Origin: Polyangia bacterium
GTDB lineage: Bacteria > Myxococcota_A > Polyangia > Nannocystales > Nannocystaceae
DNA length: 64,000 nt
Assembly: GCA_030424595.1 (NCBI GenBank)
Contig: JAUHWG010000022.1
Span: 123,344 to 187,343, forward strand
Direction: 5' to 3'
Shown: positions 51,606 through 62,492 of the stretch, one piece after another
How positions within the stretch are numbered: position 1 is the stretch's first letter
How the letters are laid out: each line of letters opens with the position of its first letter
Program-made: the position numbers and the translations under genes
Notes under the pieces: generated by a model
Told to the model about the DNA's origin: nothing
Database searches by the model: none
Seen by the model: the letters and a program-made list of their open reading frames with translations, nothing else

Positions 51606-53425
51606 GCCCCGTGTCCGGCACCATCAGCCTTCACCTCGAGACCCTTGACGCGCTCGTCGACGCACCGCTGGGCCACTCAATGACCGTCTCGCGGAGCCGG
51701 AGCATGCTGCCCTCGCAGGTCGAGTACGACCTGATGCGGATCCCGGACCCCGGGCCGGCGCGGCCTCAGGTCCTGGGCACAGGCCGCTTCGCCAAGGTCT
51801 ACGCGGCGCAGCAGGTGATTGCAGGCCTGGCCGCGAGGCGGGTCGCGATCAAGGTCTTGCACGACCACGCGGGATATGAGGAAGAGCGCCTCTTTAGCCG
51901 GGAGATCGCCCTCAACCGCGAATTTTCCCTAAACCCGACCGTCGGCGTCGCGGCAATGGTCGACATCATCCACCTCGACGCGCTCGTGCTCTGCGGCTGT
52001 GGGATGCTCTATCACCCGCGTTGTCCCCAGGGCTGCGGCTCGCTGCTCCAGCGAAAGAACCTGGAGAGCCGGCCCTTCCCGTCGCTCACCTGCGAGACCT
52101 GTGAGTATTCGTTGAGCGCCGAGTACGTGCATGAGCGCGGTCATGAGCTCTTCGGCCATCGGGCCAAGCCCTGCTGTAGGGCGGAGAGCGCGACCCATGC
52201 GGACGTCGGGACGATCATCAACTTCACGCTCCGCGAAGCGATGGTCATGGAGCTGCTCGACATGAGCCTCGAGGGCTGCGCCGCCGCGCTCGACCGGCCG
52301 GAGCGAGACGGGATCGACCTTAGCGGGCTGGAGCGGCTCCGCCTGGGCCTCGGGCTCTTGCCGGAGAGGAGGCGGCTCCAGAGGATCGCGATGGAGGTCC
52401 GCCTCCTCTCGAAGATCCACCTCATGGTCCAGATAGCCGAGGCTGTGGTCGCGCTCCACGGGAACAAGCGGGTCGTCCACAAGGACTTGGCGCCGGACAA
52501 CATCATGATCCGCAACTCCCCGGTCGTACCGCTCGGGGTGGGCTTTGTCGGCGATCATGTGGCGGGGCTCCTCGACTTCGCGGCGAACCTCCACACCGAG
52601 ATCTGTGTGATCGACTTTGGCCTCTCCGACAAGGAGCAGCTCACCCGATCCTGGTACGAAGACGCCGAGACCAGCCTCGCGGTGACCAAGCTCCCCTACC
52701 TCTCGCCAGAGGCGCGGTATCAGAGACAGACGATCGGCGCGAACCTCGACTTTGAGGGGTCGCATCTTCGCTTCAGGGTGCCGCCCAGCCTGGTCCAGTC
52801 GCCAGCGTCGATCTACGCCCACGATATCATCGCCAACAGCTATGACCCGCAGCACGTGCAGGACCTCCAGATCTCGAAGGTCGAGGTCGAGGGTCGCGAT
52901 CGCTTCGCCTACTACGAGGGAACGCCACCGCCCGAGGGGGCCCGCCTCGAGATCGTCCGCCCGCTCGGCGAGGCCCATGACGTCTACGCCCTAGGCGCGC
53001 TGCTCTATTACATCCTCACCGGGCGGCACCATGAGGTCGAGCAGCTCAGCCACCTGGTCGCGTCGATCCAGGATCAGCCCTGCGCTATCGACCGCAAGAG
53101 CCTCTCGCGCCGCAACAACTACGGGAACCGCTGTCGGAGCATCTCCGAGCCCTTCTGGCGGGATGAGCTGATGCTCGTGACGATCCGAGCGATGGTCCGG
53201 GGGCGACCCGAGAGCTTCGTCTTCGACCGGACGATCCGCGGCTCTGAGCCGGCGGCCGCCTTCTTGACCGAGCTCAAGCGGATCCAGCAGGGGCTGCTCG
53301 CCGACATCTTTTACGAGCGGGGCTACTGGCGGCGGGTCTGGATCTGGAGGTGTGTGGCCCTGGCCTGCCTCGTCGCTGTCGGCATGACCTCGCTGTGGCT
53401 CGCGCAGGCGGAGGCGGTGACGTGA
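51584..53425 (+). CDS. Atypical protein kinase with Cys-rich insertion and C-terminal membrane anchor
   Basis: The 613-residue product has a kinase fold with Gly loop LGTGRFAKVY (about 63-72), K90, catalytic loop HKDLAPDN (D301) and DFG (D344). The DFG and catalytic Asp are present; HKD and LAPDN are unusual. After the region of helix C there is an insertion with cysteines 137, 139, 147, 151, 170 and 173 (CGC, RCPQGCG, CETCEY), likely a zinc ribbon, plus CC near 198. A second insertion of about 95 residues follows the activation segment (LDFEGSHLRFRVP to EIVRP). One membrane helix ends the protein (CVALACLVAVGMTSLWLA). ATG at 51584 is favoured over GTG at 51578. Confidence 0.82.
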   Translation: MSRASDLSPVSGTISLHLETLDALVDAPLGHSMTVSRSRSMLPSQVEYDLMRIPDPGPARPQVLGTGRFAKVYAAQQVIAGLAARRVAIKVLHDHAGYEEERLFSREIALNREFSLNPTVGVAAMVDIIHLDALVLCGCGMLYHPRCPQGCGSLLQRKNLESRPFPSLTCETCEYSLSAEYVHERGHELFGHRAKPCCRAESATHADVGTIINFTLREAMVMELLDMSLEGCAAALDRPERDGIDLSGLERLRLGLGLLPERRRLQRIAMEVRLLSKIHLMVQIAEAVVALHGNKRVVHKDLAPDNIMIRNSPVVPLGVGFVGDHVAGLLDFAANLHTEICVIDFGLSDKEQLTRSWYEDAETSLAVTKLPYLSPEARYQRQTIGANLDFEGSHLRFRVPPSLVQSPASIYAHDIIANSYDPQHVQDLQISKVEVEGRDRFAYYEGTPPPEGARLEIVRPLGEAHDVYALGALLYYILTGRHHEVEQLSHLVASIQDQPCAIDRKSLSRRNNYGNRCRSISEPFWRDELMLVTIRAMVRGRPESFVFDRTIRGSEPAAAFLTELKRIQQGLLADIFYERGYWRRVWIWRCVALACLVAVGMTSLWLAQAEAVT

Positions 53426-53484
53426 GCTCATGTTGACGCCGGCGGAGCCGACCTCGCGGTGCAGAGGCCCGACCGGTCGGCGGC

Positions 53485-53925
53485 TCAGTAGGTCTTCTCG
53501 ACCTCGGCGACGACGGCGTTCATCGCCGTCAGCACCCCGACATAGCGCATGATCTTGAGCTTCGATCCCTCGACGTTGTAGGAGGGCGAGACGATCGCCT
53601 GGGCGACGTTCATCTCGCCGCGATCGAGCTTGACCCAGAGGTCGTAGGGGGCGGTCGAGCGGATCATCGCCTTCTTCTTGTCGAAGGCTTCGCGGCGAAG
53701 CGGCGCCGGGGCGGGGGCGTTGTGAAAGTCGTGCGAGACGCAGGTGCCCTTCGAGAAGGTGAAGCTCGCGGCGCAGTCGTGGCCGTCGGGGGTGTCGAGA
53801 CAGCGGAGGATTAGGGTCTCTGAGAAGGACTTCGCCGCCCGCTGGAAGCGGGGCGAAGCGTTAAACGCAGCGGCGATCGCTGCCATACAGGCCTCGGTCC
53901 AAAAGCGCGGTGCGGAGCTCATCAT
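53485..53925 (-). CDS. SCP2-like lipid-carrier domain protein
   Basis: The 146-residue product resembles the sterol carrier protein 2 fold: an N-terminal helix (FWTEACMAAIAAAFNASPRFQRAAKSF), a beta-sheet (ETLILRCLDT; CAASFTFSKGTCVSH), and the late block YDLWVKLDRGEMNVAQAIVSPSYNVEGSKLKIMRY, which matches the hydrophobic binding region. Probably binds or carries a lipid. Start at the ATG-ATG pair 53925/53922. No operon partner is seen. Confidence 0.65.
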   Translation of the reverse strand: MMSSAPRFWTEACMAAIAAAFNASPRFQRAAKSFSETLILRCLDTPDGHDCAASFTFSKGTCVSHDFHNAPAPAPLRREAFDKKKAMIRSTAPYDLWVKLDRGEMNVAQAIVSPSYNVEGSKLKIMRYVGVLTAMNAVVAEVEKTY

Positions 53926-54070
53926 CGACCCATCCCTCTCGCCGTAGGCGGCGATCCCAACCGGTCTAGGCTAGCCTGAGCCCGTCGGCCCCGTCGCCGG
54001 TCGTCTTCGAGCCTCGGCGCCCGACGGAGGTGGACAAACCCGCGCCTGGCTCGGGTAGTGTCTAGGCCTC

Positions 54071-54781
54071 ATGACGCGCACCGACACAGGACTCCCCGCG
54101 GCGATCATCCTCGATCTCGACGGCACTCTGATCGACGCTGAGCCGGTCCACGCCGAGGGGATCGCTCGGGTCTTCGCGGACCGTGGGGTCGTCCTCAGCG
54201 AAGAAGATCGCTCGTTCGTGATCGGCCACGCGTGGCAGGAGATCTACGCCGCGCTGAGAACCGACGAGCGCCTCGGGATCGACCTGGAGACCCTCAAGGA
54301 CCTCTCGATCGCGGCGAAGGAGAAGATGTTCGCCGAGGGCCTGCGGATCCCCGTCAACGAGGGGGCGCCGGAGCTGGTCCGGACGGCGGTGGCGCTGGCG
54401 ATCCCGATCGTCATCGTCAGCGGCTCCAGCCGGCGGGAGATCGAGCATGCGCTGCCGCAGCTCGGGATCGGCGACCTCTTGGGCTTCTACATGGGCTGCG
54501 AGGACTACCCGCGGGGCAAGCCGGCGCCGGACGGTTTTCTCAAGGCGGCGCAGCGGCTCGGCCTGCCGCCGGCGCGGATCCTCGTCTTTGAGGACAGTCA
54601 GGCCGGGATCGCAGCCGGGATCGCCGCGGGGATGCGGGTGATCGCGACCTCCTCCTGCAACCCGGCTCCGGGGGCCCCTGGGCACCAAGATCAGAGCGCC
54701 GCCCATCGCCTCGTCAGCACCCTCGGGGGCCTCGGCGCGGATGATCTGCGGGCGGTGATGGGGGAGGGGCCGCTGTCTTGA
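54071..54781 (+). CDS. HAD-superfamily phosphatase/phosphomutase
   Basis: The 236-residue product has HAD motif I DLDGT (D15 nucleophile, D17), motif II S in IVSGSSRR, the conserved Lys in PRGKPAPDGF and motif III FEDSQAGIAAG. The helical cap is the small type of the beta-phosphoglucomutase subfamily. Substrate cannot be assigned. The last 4 bp overlap the next gene (TTGA), so the two are co-translated. Confidence 0.9.
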   Translation: MTRTDTGLPAAIILDLDGTLIDAEPVHAEGIARVFADRGVVLSEEDRSFVIGHAWQEIYAALRTDERLGIDLETLKDLSIAAKEKMFAEGLRIPVNEGAPELVRTAVALAIPIVIVSGSSRREIEHALPQLGIGDLLGFYMGCEDYPRGKPAPDGFLKAAQRLGLPPARILVFEDSQAGIAAGIAAGMRVIATSSCNPAPGAPGHQDQSAAHRLVSTLGGLGADDLRAVMGEGPLS

Positions 54782-56034
54782 TCGGCGAGGGAGAGCTCGA
54801 CGACGAGGGGCTGGACGATCCTGTCGGCGACGCGTTCGGCGACGCCGGCGAGCTGCGGATCATCCCCTCCGAGCTGGCGCTGGTGATCCTCCCGGACACC
54901 GAGGCGGCGGTCGACGCTCGCCGCCCGCTCCTCGGCGTGCCCCCGGCCGAGCGCCTGATCCGAGACGCCCTCGAGGCCGGCTTCACCCGCGTCTTCGTCG
55001 GCCCTGGGGTCCGGGTCGAGCTCAGCGCCGGAGAGGAGCTCGCGACCGGCGATGCCGTCGGTGTTCCGGCGCTGGTCACCCTCGAGTCGGCGGTGATCAA
55101 CCGCGAGGTGCTACGGCTCATGGTCGAGCACCCGCTCGAGGAGGACGAGCGCTTCACCATCTACGACGGCGTAGCTCGGCCGACCGCATGGTTCACCGGT
55201 CACCTCCGACTCCTGCCGGCGACCATGCCGATCTCGGAGGAGATCATCTGGCCTGAGGAGGTCGGCCCCGACGATGTCGCCCGCCTGGTCTATCCGGAGG
55301 ATCGCTCGCGGGCGGAGGCGATCGTCCGTCGCTCACGGGGGCTCGCGGAGGGGGACGCCTCGCTCTATTCGCGCTTCGTCGCGGCGCCCCTGCTGCGCGG
55401 GTTGGCGGCAGCCGGCCGACCGCTCGCCCAGGTCGAGGTCGTCGCCCTCGCCCTGGCGGTCGCCTCGGGCGCGCTGGTTCTCCTCGATCCCTGGTTCGGG
55501 GCGGCCCTCGGCGCCCTCGCGCTCCTCGCCGGCGTTGAGATCGCCCGTCAACTCCCGGCGCTGCGGGAGCTGCAGGTCGTCGACGGTACGGCCTTCGTCT
55601 CTGAGGTCGTCGTCCGCCCCTTTGGACACGCGGCGTACGCGGCGGCGCTGACCTACGTCCTTGTCGCGGAGGAGGCCCGGTCAGGGGTCGCGGATCTGGT
55701 CCTGCTCGGGATCGGCGGGGCGGCGGTCTTCTTCTCCCTGGCGCAGGCGCGCTCGCTCCTCCGCCGTCAACACACGCTGCCCCTCGAGCTTCCTTCGTCA
55801 GCGGGGCTCGCCTCCCGCCTCGGGATCGATTGGCCGGCCCGTTTTCGTGTGCCGCTCGCCGTCGAGGTCTTCGCCTTGATCTCCGCCCTCGGCGGTCCGA
55901 ACTTCCCCTGGGCGGTCATGGCGGTCGCCGGCCTCGCCCGTCTGTGGCGGTGGTTCGCCTCGCCGGAGTCCCGCGATGAGCGCGCCGCGGAGGTCGCCGA
56001 ACGAGGGCGCTCACGGCTCAGCCGATCCCGGTGA
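54778..56034 (+). CDS. Membrane protein related to the nucleotidyltransferase/CDP-alcohol transferase fusion, catalytic motifs degenerate
   Basis: The 418-residue product begins with an acidic stretch, then a nucleotidyltransferase-like region (LALVILPDTEAAVDARRPLLGVPPAERLIRDALEAGFTRVFV) and five or six helices from about residue 215 (QVEVVALALAVASGALVLLDP). The layout resembles the bifunctional inositol-phosphate cytidylyltransferase/di-myo-inositol phosphate synthase proteins. The CDP-alcohol transferase signature D-G-x2-A-R-x8-G-x3-D-x3-D is not found in the membrane part, where IARQLPALREL stands instead, and the N-terminal glycine-rich loop is lost. So it is either a pseudoenzyme or a distant relative. 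Start TTG at 54778 overlaps the HAD gene stop. Confidence 0.55.
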   Translation: MIGEGELDDEGLDDPVGDAFGDAGELRIIPSELALVILPDTEAAVDARRPLLGVPPAERLIRDALEAGFTRVFVGPGVRVELSAGEELATGDAVGVPALVTLESAVINREVLRLMVEHPLEEDERFTIYDGVARPTAWFTGHLRLLPATMPISEEIIWPEEVGPDDVARLVYPEDRSRAEAIVRRSRGLAEGDASLYSRFVAAPLLRGLAAAGRPLAQVEVVALALAVASGALVLLDPWFGAALGALALLAGVEIARQLPALRELQVVDGTAFVSEVVVRPFGHAAYAAALTYVLVAEEARSGVADLVLLGIGGAAVFFSLAQARSLLRRQHTLPLELPSSAGLASRLGIDWPARFRVPLAVEVFALISALGGPNFPWAVMAVAGLARLWRWFASPESRDERAAEVAERGRSRLSRSR

Positions 56035-56156
56035 CCGCTGTCACCTTTTTGCCCTGAGGGGTCGCGCCGGATCCCTGCGTAGGGCCGCTAGTTTGACCGC
56101 TTAAGGGGCCGGTGCTAGCGTTCGGCAGCCCGCGCCCACCGCGGGTTCTGCACGCC

Positions 56157-58619
<2,463 letters not shown>

Positions 58620-58690
58620 GCCGGACAGGCCGCACTAGGCTTACGGGGCGAGGGGGGAGCTGGGTCCCGCTCGACACGCCGTGAACCAGG

Positions 58691-58725
58691 AGAGGCTGCT
58701 CCCGCAGGGGGGCAGCCTCTTTTTT
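58691..58725 (+). terminator. Rho-independent terminator after lon
   Basis: AGAGGCTGC pairs with GCAGCCTCT (9 bp) around a TCCCGCAGGGGG loop, followed by six T. Confidence 0.9.
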
Positions 58726-58792
58726 GCGGGCAGGCTGGGCTGTGGCCGCAGGCGGGGCGGGAGCACGACGACCGATGCAGGGCGCAGGGATC

Positions 58793-59152
58793 CTAGCGAT
58801 CGAAGTAGAAGCGCTCGTGGATCACCTTGCCGTCGCGCCAGCGCCGGGCCGACACCTCGTGGAGGCGCTGGCGGTCGCCGTTGCGGAAGGTGAAGGTGTA
58901 GATCCACTCGGAGTAGGTCAGGTCGTCGCCGACAGCCCCTCCGAGGAGCTCCGCCTCGAAGGCGGCGAGACTGCCGAGCAGGTCCTGCTCGCGCTGGCGG
59001 TTGGCCTCTTTGCCGGCGACGGGAGGGTCGGAGTTCTCCTGCATCACCACGTCGTCGGCGTAGAAGGCTTCGAACGCGGCGAGCGCCTCGCCGTCGAGGA
59101 GCATACGGTTGAGCTCGGCCTCGAGGGCCGCCAGATCGCTTGACTCAGTCAT
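58793..59152 (-). CDS. NTF2-like (SnoaL/DUF4440 type) protein
   Basis: The 119-residue product has the NTF2-like cone fold pattern: LEAELNRMLLDGEALAAFEAFYADDVVMQENSDPPVAGKEANRQREQDLL, then strands and a final VHERFYFDR-type ending (GKVIHERFYFDR). It probably binds a small molecule or acts as an isomerase-like protein; the active site is not assigned. ATG at 59152. It converges with lon. Confidence 0.75.
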   Translation of the reverse strand: MTESSDLAALEAELNRMLLDGEALAAFEAFYADDVVMQENSDPPVAGKEANRQREQDLLGSLAAFEAELLGGAVGDDLTYSEWIYTFTFRNGDRQRLHEVSARRWRDGKVIHERFYFDR

Positions 59153-59304
59153 CTGCTTGCTGTTCTGCCTGGGTTCCGTGATAGCAGGTGCTGACGTCGC
59201 TCGACCAGGATCCGCAAGGCATGCGCTTGTCGCCGTGGGTGTCTTCGGTGATCGTCTCTGGCAAACTCCAAGCCCGCTCCTCTGCGCAGATACCGCAAGT
59301 GATC

Positions 59305-60195
59305 ATGGAAGAGACAACACGTTGGTTGGTCGGTCTTGATCTGATCCCGGAGAACACCGGGGTCTTTCGCGTCTCCTCCTGGCTCCGCGCGAGCGAGCCC
59401 GAGGCCCAGGCGATCGGGGTTCATGTCGTCGAGACGGGGCTCTTTCGCTTTCTTGGCGAGCGAGTGCCGACGATCCTGGCGGGCGCCCGCGAGCGCATCG
59501 ATGAGGCGGTCGCCGAGGCTGGCGGGGGCGTCGATCTCTTCGCGAAGCTCGAGGCGGTCAGCGCCGACACGGCCGAGCGTGGGTTGATGGACGCGGCCAT
59601 CCGTCATGGCGCTCGGGCCCTCCTCATCGGTCGTTGGTCCCGCCGAGGCGAGCGCTCCGTCGTGAAGCTCGGACGGGTCGCCCGGCGGATCCTCCGAGCC
59701 CTGCCCGTGCCGGTGATCGTCACCCCTCCGGACCTGCTGCGCTCAGACATCGGCGCGGGCCCGATTCTCCTGGCGACCGATCTCAGCGCGAACTCGGCGG
59801 CGGCGGCGCGTTTCGCGGTCGACCTCGCCGAGCGTACGGCGAGGCCCCTGGTCGTCGCCTACGTCGGGATCCCTCGCTCTCACGCGGCGCTCTATGTGCT
59901 CGACGAGGAGATGGAGGGGCTCATCGAGGGCCACAAGCGCGAGGTCGAGGCGGCGGCGCGCGCCTGGGCCTCGGCCAACCTCCCCGGAGACCCGGAGGTG
60001 AAGGTCGCCTTCGGCGAGATCGAGAGCGAGCTCCTGGGGCTCGCGGAGGGGCTGAGCGCGTCGATGATCGTCTGCGGCTCGCGGGGTCTATCGCTCGCCG
60101 AGCGGATCTTCGCCTCGAGCACCGCCAGCAACCTCGCCGGTCTCGCGCCGTGTCCGGTCGCGGTCGTCCCGTCGGGCGAAAATGGCCAGTCGTAG
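59305..60195 (+). CDS. Universal stress protein with two tandem domains
   Basis: The 296-residue product has two UspA-type domains. The second (about residues 150-290) has ILLATDLSANSAAAARFAVDLAER at its start and MIVCGSRGLSLAERIFASSTASNLAGLAPCPVAVVP at its end, with a G-x2-G-like ATP loop partly retained (CGSRGLS then SSTAS). The first has LVGLDLIPENTGVFRVSSWL and LLIGRWSRRGERSVVKLGRVARRILRALPVPVIVTPP. Start ATG at 59305 gives METTRW-like MEETTRWLVGLD; the frame is open earlier without a good start. A terminator follows at 60385. Confidence 0.88.
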   Translation: MEETTRWLVGLDLIPENTGVFRVSSWLRASEPEAQAIGVHVVETGLFRFLGERVPTILAGARERIDEAVAEAGGGVDLFAKLEAVSADTAERGLMDAAIRHGARALLIGRWSRRGERSVVKLGRVARRILRALPVPVIVTPPDLLRSDIGAGPILLATDLSANSAAAARFAVDLAERTARPLVVAYVGIPRSHAALYVLDEEMEGLIEGHKREVEAAARAWASANLPGDPEVKVAFGEIESELLGLAEGLSASMIVCGSRGLSLAERIFASSTASNLAGLAPCPVAVVPSGENGQS

Positions 60196-60503
60196 CCTGT
60201 GCTGGCCCCGTCATCGCCACAACGGTGATTGAGGAATCCTCAAAACAGGTGAAACCTCCGGCGAGGGGCGCGGGTCGGAGAAGTATCCCGCTCGTCGTGT
60301 GGGCGGCTCGGCGCTGGATTTCGGATCCCCAGCGCCGAGCCCAGATCTTGAGACGTCGGTCGGCGCAGGTCGACTTGCATCTCTGCCCGCTTCGTTGCCG
60401 CCATTCCCTCCGTGCGGTCCCGAAGCGGGCTTTTTTTGGCGAGATGCCTCCGGCCTCAGGCGGGCCGCTCCGGGGAAGCGGCTCACCTTCGAGGAGCGGT
60501 CGG
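60196..60503. other. 308-bp intergenic region with a terminator
   Basis: No gene is seen. The region carries the terminator at 60385-60437 near its right end; nothing else stands out. Confidence 0.5.
60385..60437 (+). terminator. Long-loop rho-independent terminator
   Basis: GCCCGCTTCG pairs perfectly with CGAAGCGGGC; the 26-nt loop contains its own small stem (CCGC/GCGG). Seven T follow. It ends the stress protein transcript. Confidence 0.85.
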
Positions 60504-61430
60504 CTACTTGGCGCGGCGCTCGATCTTGATCGTCTTGATGCTGACGTCGTCGAGCGGTCGTGAGTCAACCCCTGGCATGCTCTTCACTTTAACCTCGGAG
60601 ATCTTCACCGGGATCTTCGGCTCGCACTGGCCGAAGACCGCGTGCTTGCCGTCGAGGTGGGGGGTCTTGGTGACGGTGACGAAGAACTGCGACGAGCCGG
60701 TGTTGGGCCCGCGGTTCGCCATCGACAGGATCCCCGCCTTATTGTGCGTCAGGCCGGTGTCGAGCTCGTCGGGGACGAGGAAGCCGGGGGAGCCGGTGCC
60801 GGTGCCGCTGCGGTCTCCGGTCTGGAGCATGAAATTCTTGATCACGCGGTGGAAGAGCACGCCGTCGTAGAAGGGCGTGGTCATCCACGTGTCGGTCTTC
60901 TTGTCGCGCCAGGGGCGGGTGCCGCGGGCGAGGCCGACGAAGTTGGCGACCGAGATCGGCGCCTTGTCCTCGAAGAGGACGCAGGCGAAGTCTCCCATCG
61001 TCGTCTGGAACTCGGCGTAGAGCGTGCCGTTGTCGCGGTTCTTGAGGGCCTCGTCGCCCTCAAAGGCCATCTCCAGGGTGAACTCCCCGTCGATCGGATC
61101 GCCCTGCGACTTGTTGTACTCGTAGAGCTCCTCGACCGTGAGGCCCTTGGGCGCGTTCTGACCGCGGCGGAAGGTCCGCTTGGGCCTCTGCTTGGCGGCC
61201 TCAGCGGCCTTCTTGGCGGCCTCAGCGGCCCTCTGGGCCTCCTCAGCCTTCTCTGCTGCCGCCTTGGCGTCAGCCTCCGCCTTGGCGTCCGCCGACCCCT
61301 GCCCAGGGACCTCGCCGTCGACTTCGGCCTTTTTGTCGGCGGTATCGTCCTTCGGCGGCGGCTGGCTCGCGGTACAGGCGAAGGCGAGGGCGGCGCTAGC
61401 GATCAGCGAGAGTCGTTGCGTGGTGAGCAT
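60504..61430 (-). CDS. Cyclophilin-type peptidyl-prolyl isomerase lipoprotein
   Basis: The 308-residue product has a lipoprotein signal (Cys19 in LAFACTAS), an Ala/Lys/Glu-rich helical spacer (about residues 48-85, AEADAKAAAEKAEEAQRAAEAAKK), then a cyclophilin domain with DFACVLFEDKAPISVANFVGLARG, FYDGVLFHRVIKNFMLQTGD, GILSMANRGPNTGSSQFFVT and HAVFGQC. Catalytic Arg in FHRV and the Q-F-F motif are present, so it is likely active in the periplasm or outer membrane. The next reverse gene upstream is a second member. Confidence 0.9.
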   Translation of the reverse strand: MLTTQRLSLIASAALAFACTASQPPPKDDTADKKAEVDGEVPGQGSADAKAEADAKAAAEKAEEAQRAAEAAKKAAEAAKQRPKRTFRRGQNAPKGLTVEELYEYNKSQGDPIDGEFTLEMAFEGDEALKNRDNGTLYAEFQTTMGDFACVLFEDKAPISVANFVGLARGTRPWRDKKTDTWMTTPFYDGVLFHRVIKNFMLQTGDRSGTGTGSPGFLVPDELDTGLTHNKAGILSMANRGPNTGSSQFFVTVTKTPHLDGKHAVFGQCEPKIPVKISEVKVKSMPGVDSRPLDDVSIKTIKIERRAK

Positions 61431-61560
61431 CGGCGATATCTCCTACGTGAGGCCCAGCGGGCCCGGGGCGTTCTCCCATGCCGCGACCCTGTCGACAAGA
61501 CAGGGGCCCTTCTCACCCTCATCCGCGCTGGCGTCGCGCTCGCCGTCGCCCGCTTCGGGC

Positions 61561-62220
61561 TCAATCCCGGTGGATCGTCACGGTTTGGATGATCGGCGCC
61601 GGTGTGCTCTTGTCACGCGCTCGCCGCTCGAGCTCGCGGATCACGTGATGGTCCTCGCATCGGCCGAAGATCGCGTAGGCGCCGTTGAGGTGGGTGAGCT
61701 CGTTGGAGGTGATGAAGAACTGGGCCGCGCCCGAGTGCGGGCTGCCGTTGTTGGCGAGGGCCATCACCCCGGCCCGGTCAAACTTCGCGCCGGGAGAGAT
61801 CTCATCCTGGAGGTCAAAGCCCGGGTTCTCCCGCGAGCCCCGTCGCCCGGTCTGGACAAATTGCCCCTCGATCGCCCGATGCCACGGGAGCCCGTCGTAA
61901 TAGGGCGCCGTGACCCAGGGGCCGCCCTCTTCCTCCTGAAAGGGGCGGAGGCCGCGGGCGAGCCCGACGAAGTTGGCGACCGTCAGGGCGGCGGTCTCGG
62001 GCTCCAAGCGGCAGCGGATCACGCCTGCGTCGGTCTCGATCTGCGCCTGCAGCGGGCCCTCGCCCGGCAGGTCGGCGATCGCTTCGTCATAGGGGAAGCG
62101 GCCGCCGTAGGGATCCCCCGCCTCTTCGTTCTCGGCGACGAGCCCCGGGATGGGCGGATCGTAGTCTCGAGGCCCGCCTGTGCTGGCGCAGGCCCCGAGG
62201 AGAGTCACGAGGAGAGTCAC
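61561..62220 (-). CDS. Second cyclophilin-type peptidyl-prolyl isomerase lipoprotein, start uncertain
   Basis: The 219-residue product (from GTG at 62220) has a lipobox (LLGACAST, Cys at about 11) and a cyclophilin domain with TAALTVANFVGLARGLRPF, YDGLPWHRAIEGQFVQTG, GVMALANNGSPHSGAAQFFIT and YAIFGRCEDH. The catalytic Arg in WHRAI is kept. The hydrophobic core of the signal is two tandem TLLV units from 12-bp repeats. The frame is open upstream to 62472, but that part runs through the palindromic element and looks non-native. No positively charged start precedes the lipobox, so the native start may have been lost to the element. Confidence 0.75.
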   Translation of the reverse strand: MTLLVTLLGACASTGGPRDYDPPIPGLVAENEEAGDPYGGRFPYDEAIADLPGEGPLQAQIETDAGVIRCRLEPETAALTVANFVGLARGLRPFQEEEGGPWVTAPYYDGLPWHRAIEGQFVQTGRRGSRENPGFDLQDEISPGAKFDRAGVMALANNGSPHSGAAQFFITSNELTHLNGAYAIFGRCEDHHVIRELERRARDKSTPAPIIQTVTIHRD

Positions 62221-62235
62221 GAGCAGAGGTACGAA

Positions 62236-62393
62236 CAGCCCGTGGCAAAAGTCCCGCGCGCTCTCGCTTGCCCTCGTCGCCCCTCTCGGCCCCGCCGAAA
62301 CTTGCGGTACGGCCCAGTACAGCGGCGTTTCGTCGAAGCCGAGAGGGCCAACGATCGCGGCGTGAGAGCACACGGGACTTTTGCCGCGGGCTG
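62236..62393. mobile_element. MITE-like element, long imperfect palindrome with 30-bp inverted ends
   Basis: The ends are 30-bp inverted repeats with 27 matches: CAGCCCGTGGCAAAAG then TCCCGCGCGCTCTC on the left, and the reverse complement of CAGCCCGCGGCAAAAG then TCCCGTGTGCTCTC on the right. The inside continues to pair (CCCTCTCGGC with GCCGAGAGGG) around a centre at GTACGGCCCAGTAC. Total about 158 bp, no gene. A truncated second copy is at 24787-24903. Confidence 0.75.
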
Positions 62394-62492
62394 CTAGACA
62401 GAAACAGCGTCGGGTTCCCCGCGCACGTTGTTGGGTCCGCGCATGCGATGGAGTACGCACGGCCGCGAGCATACGCTACTCTCGCAGCCGGC

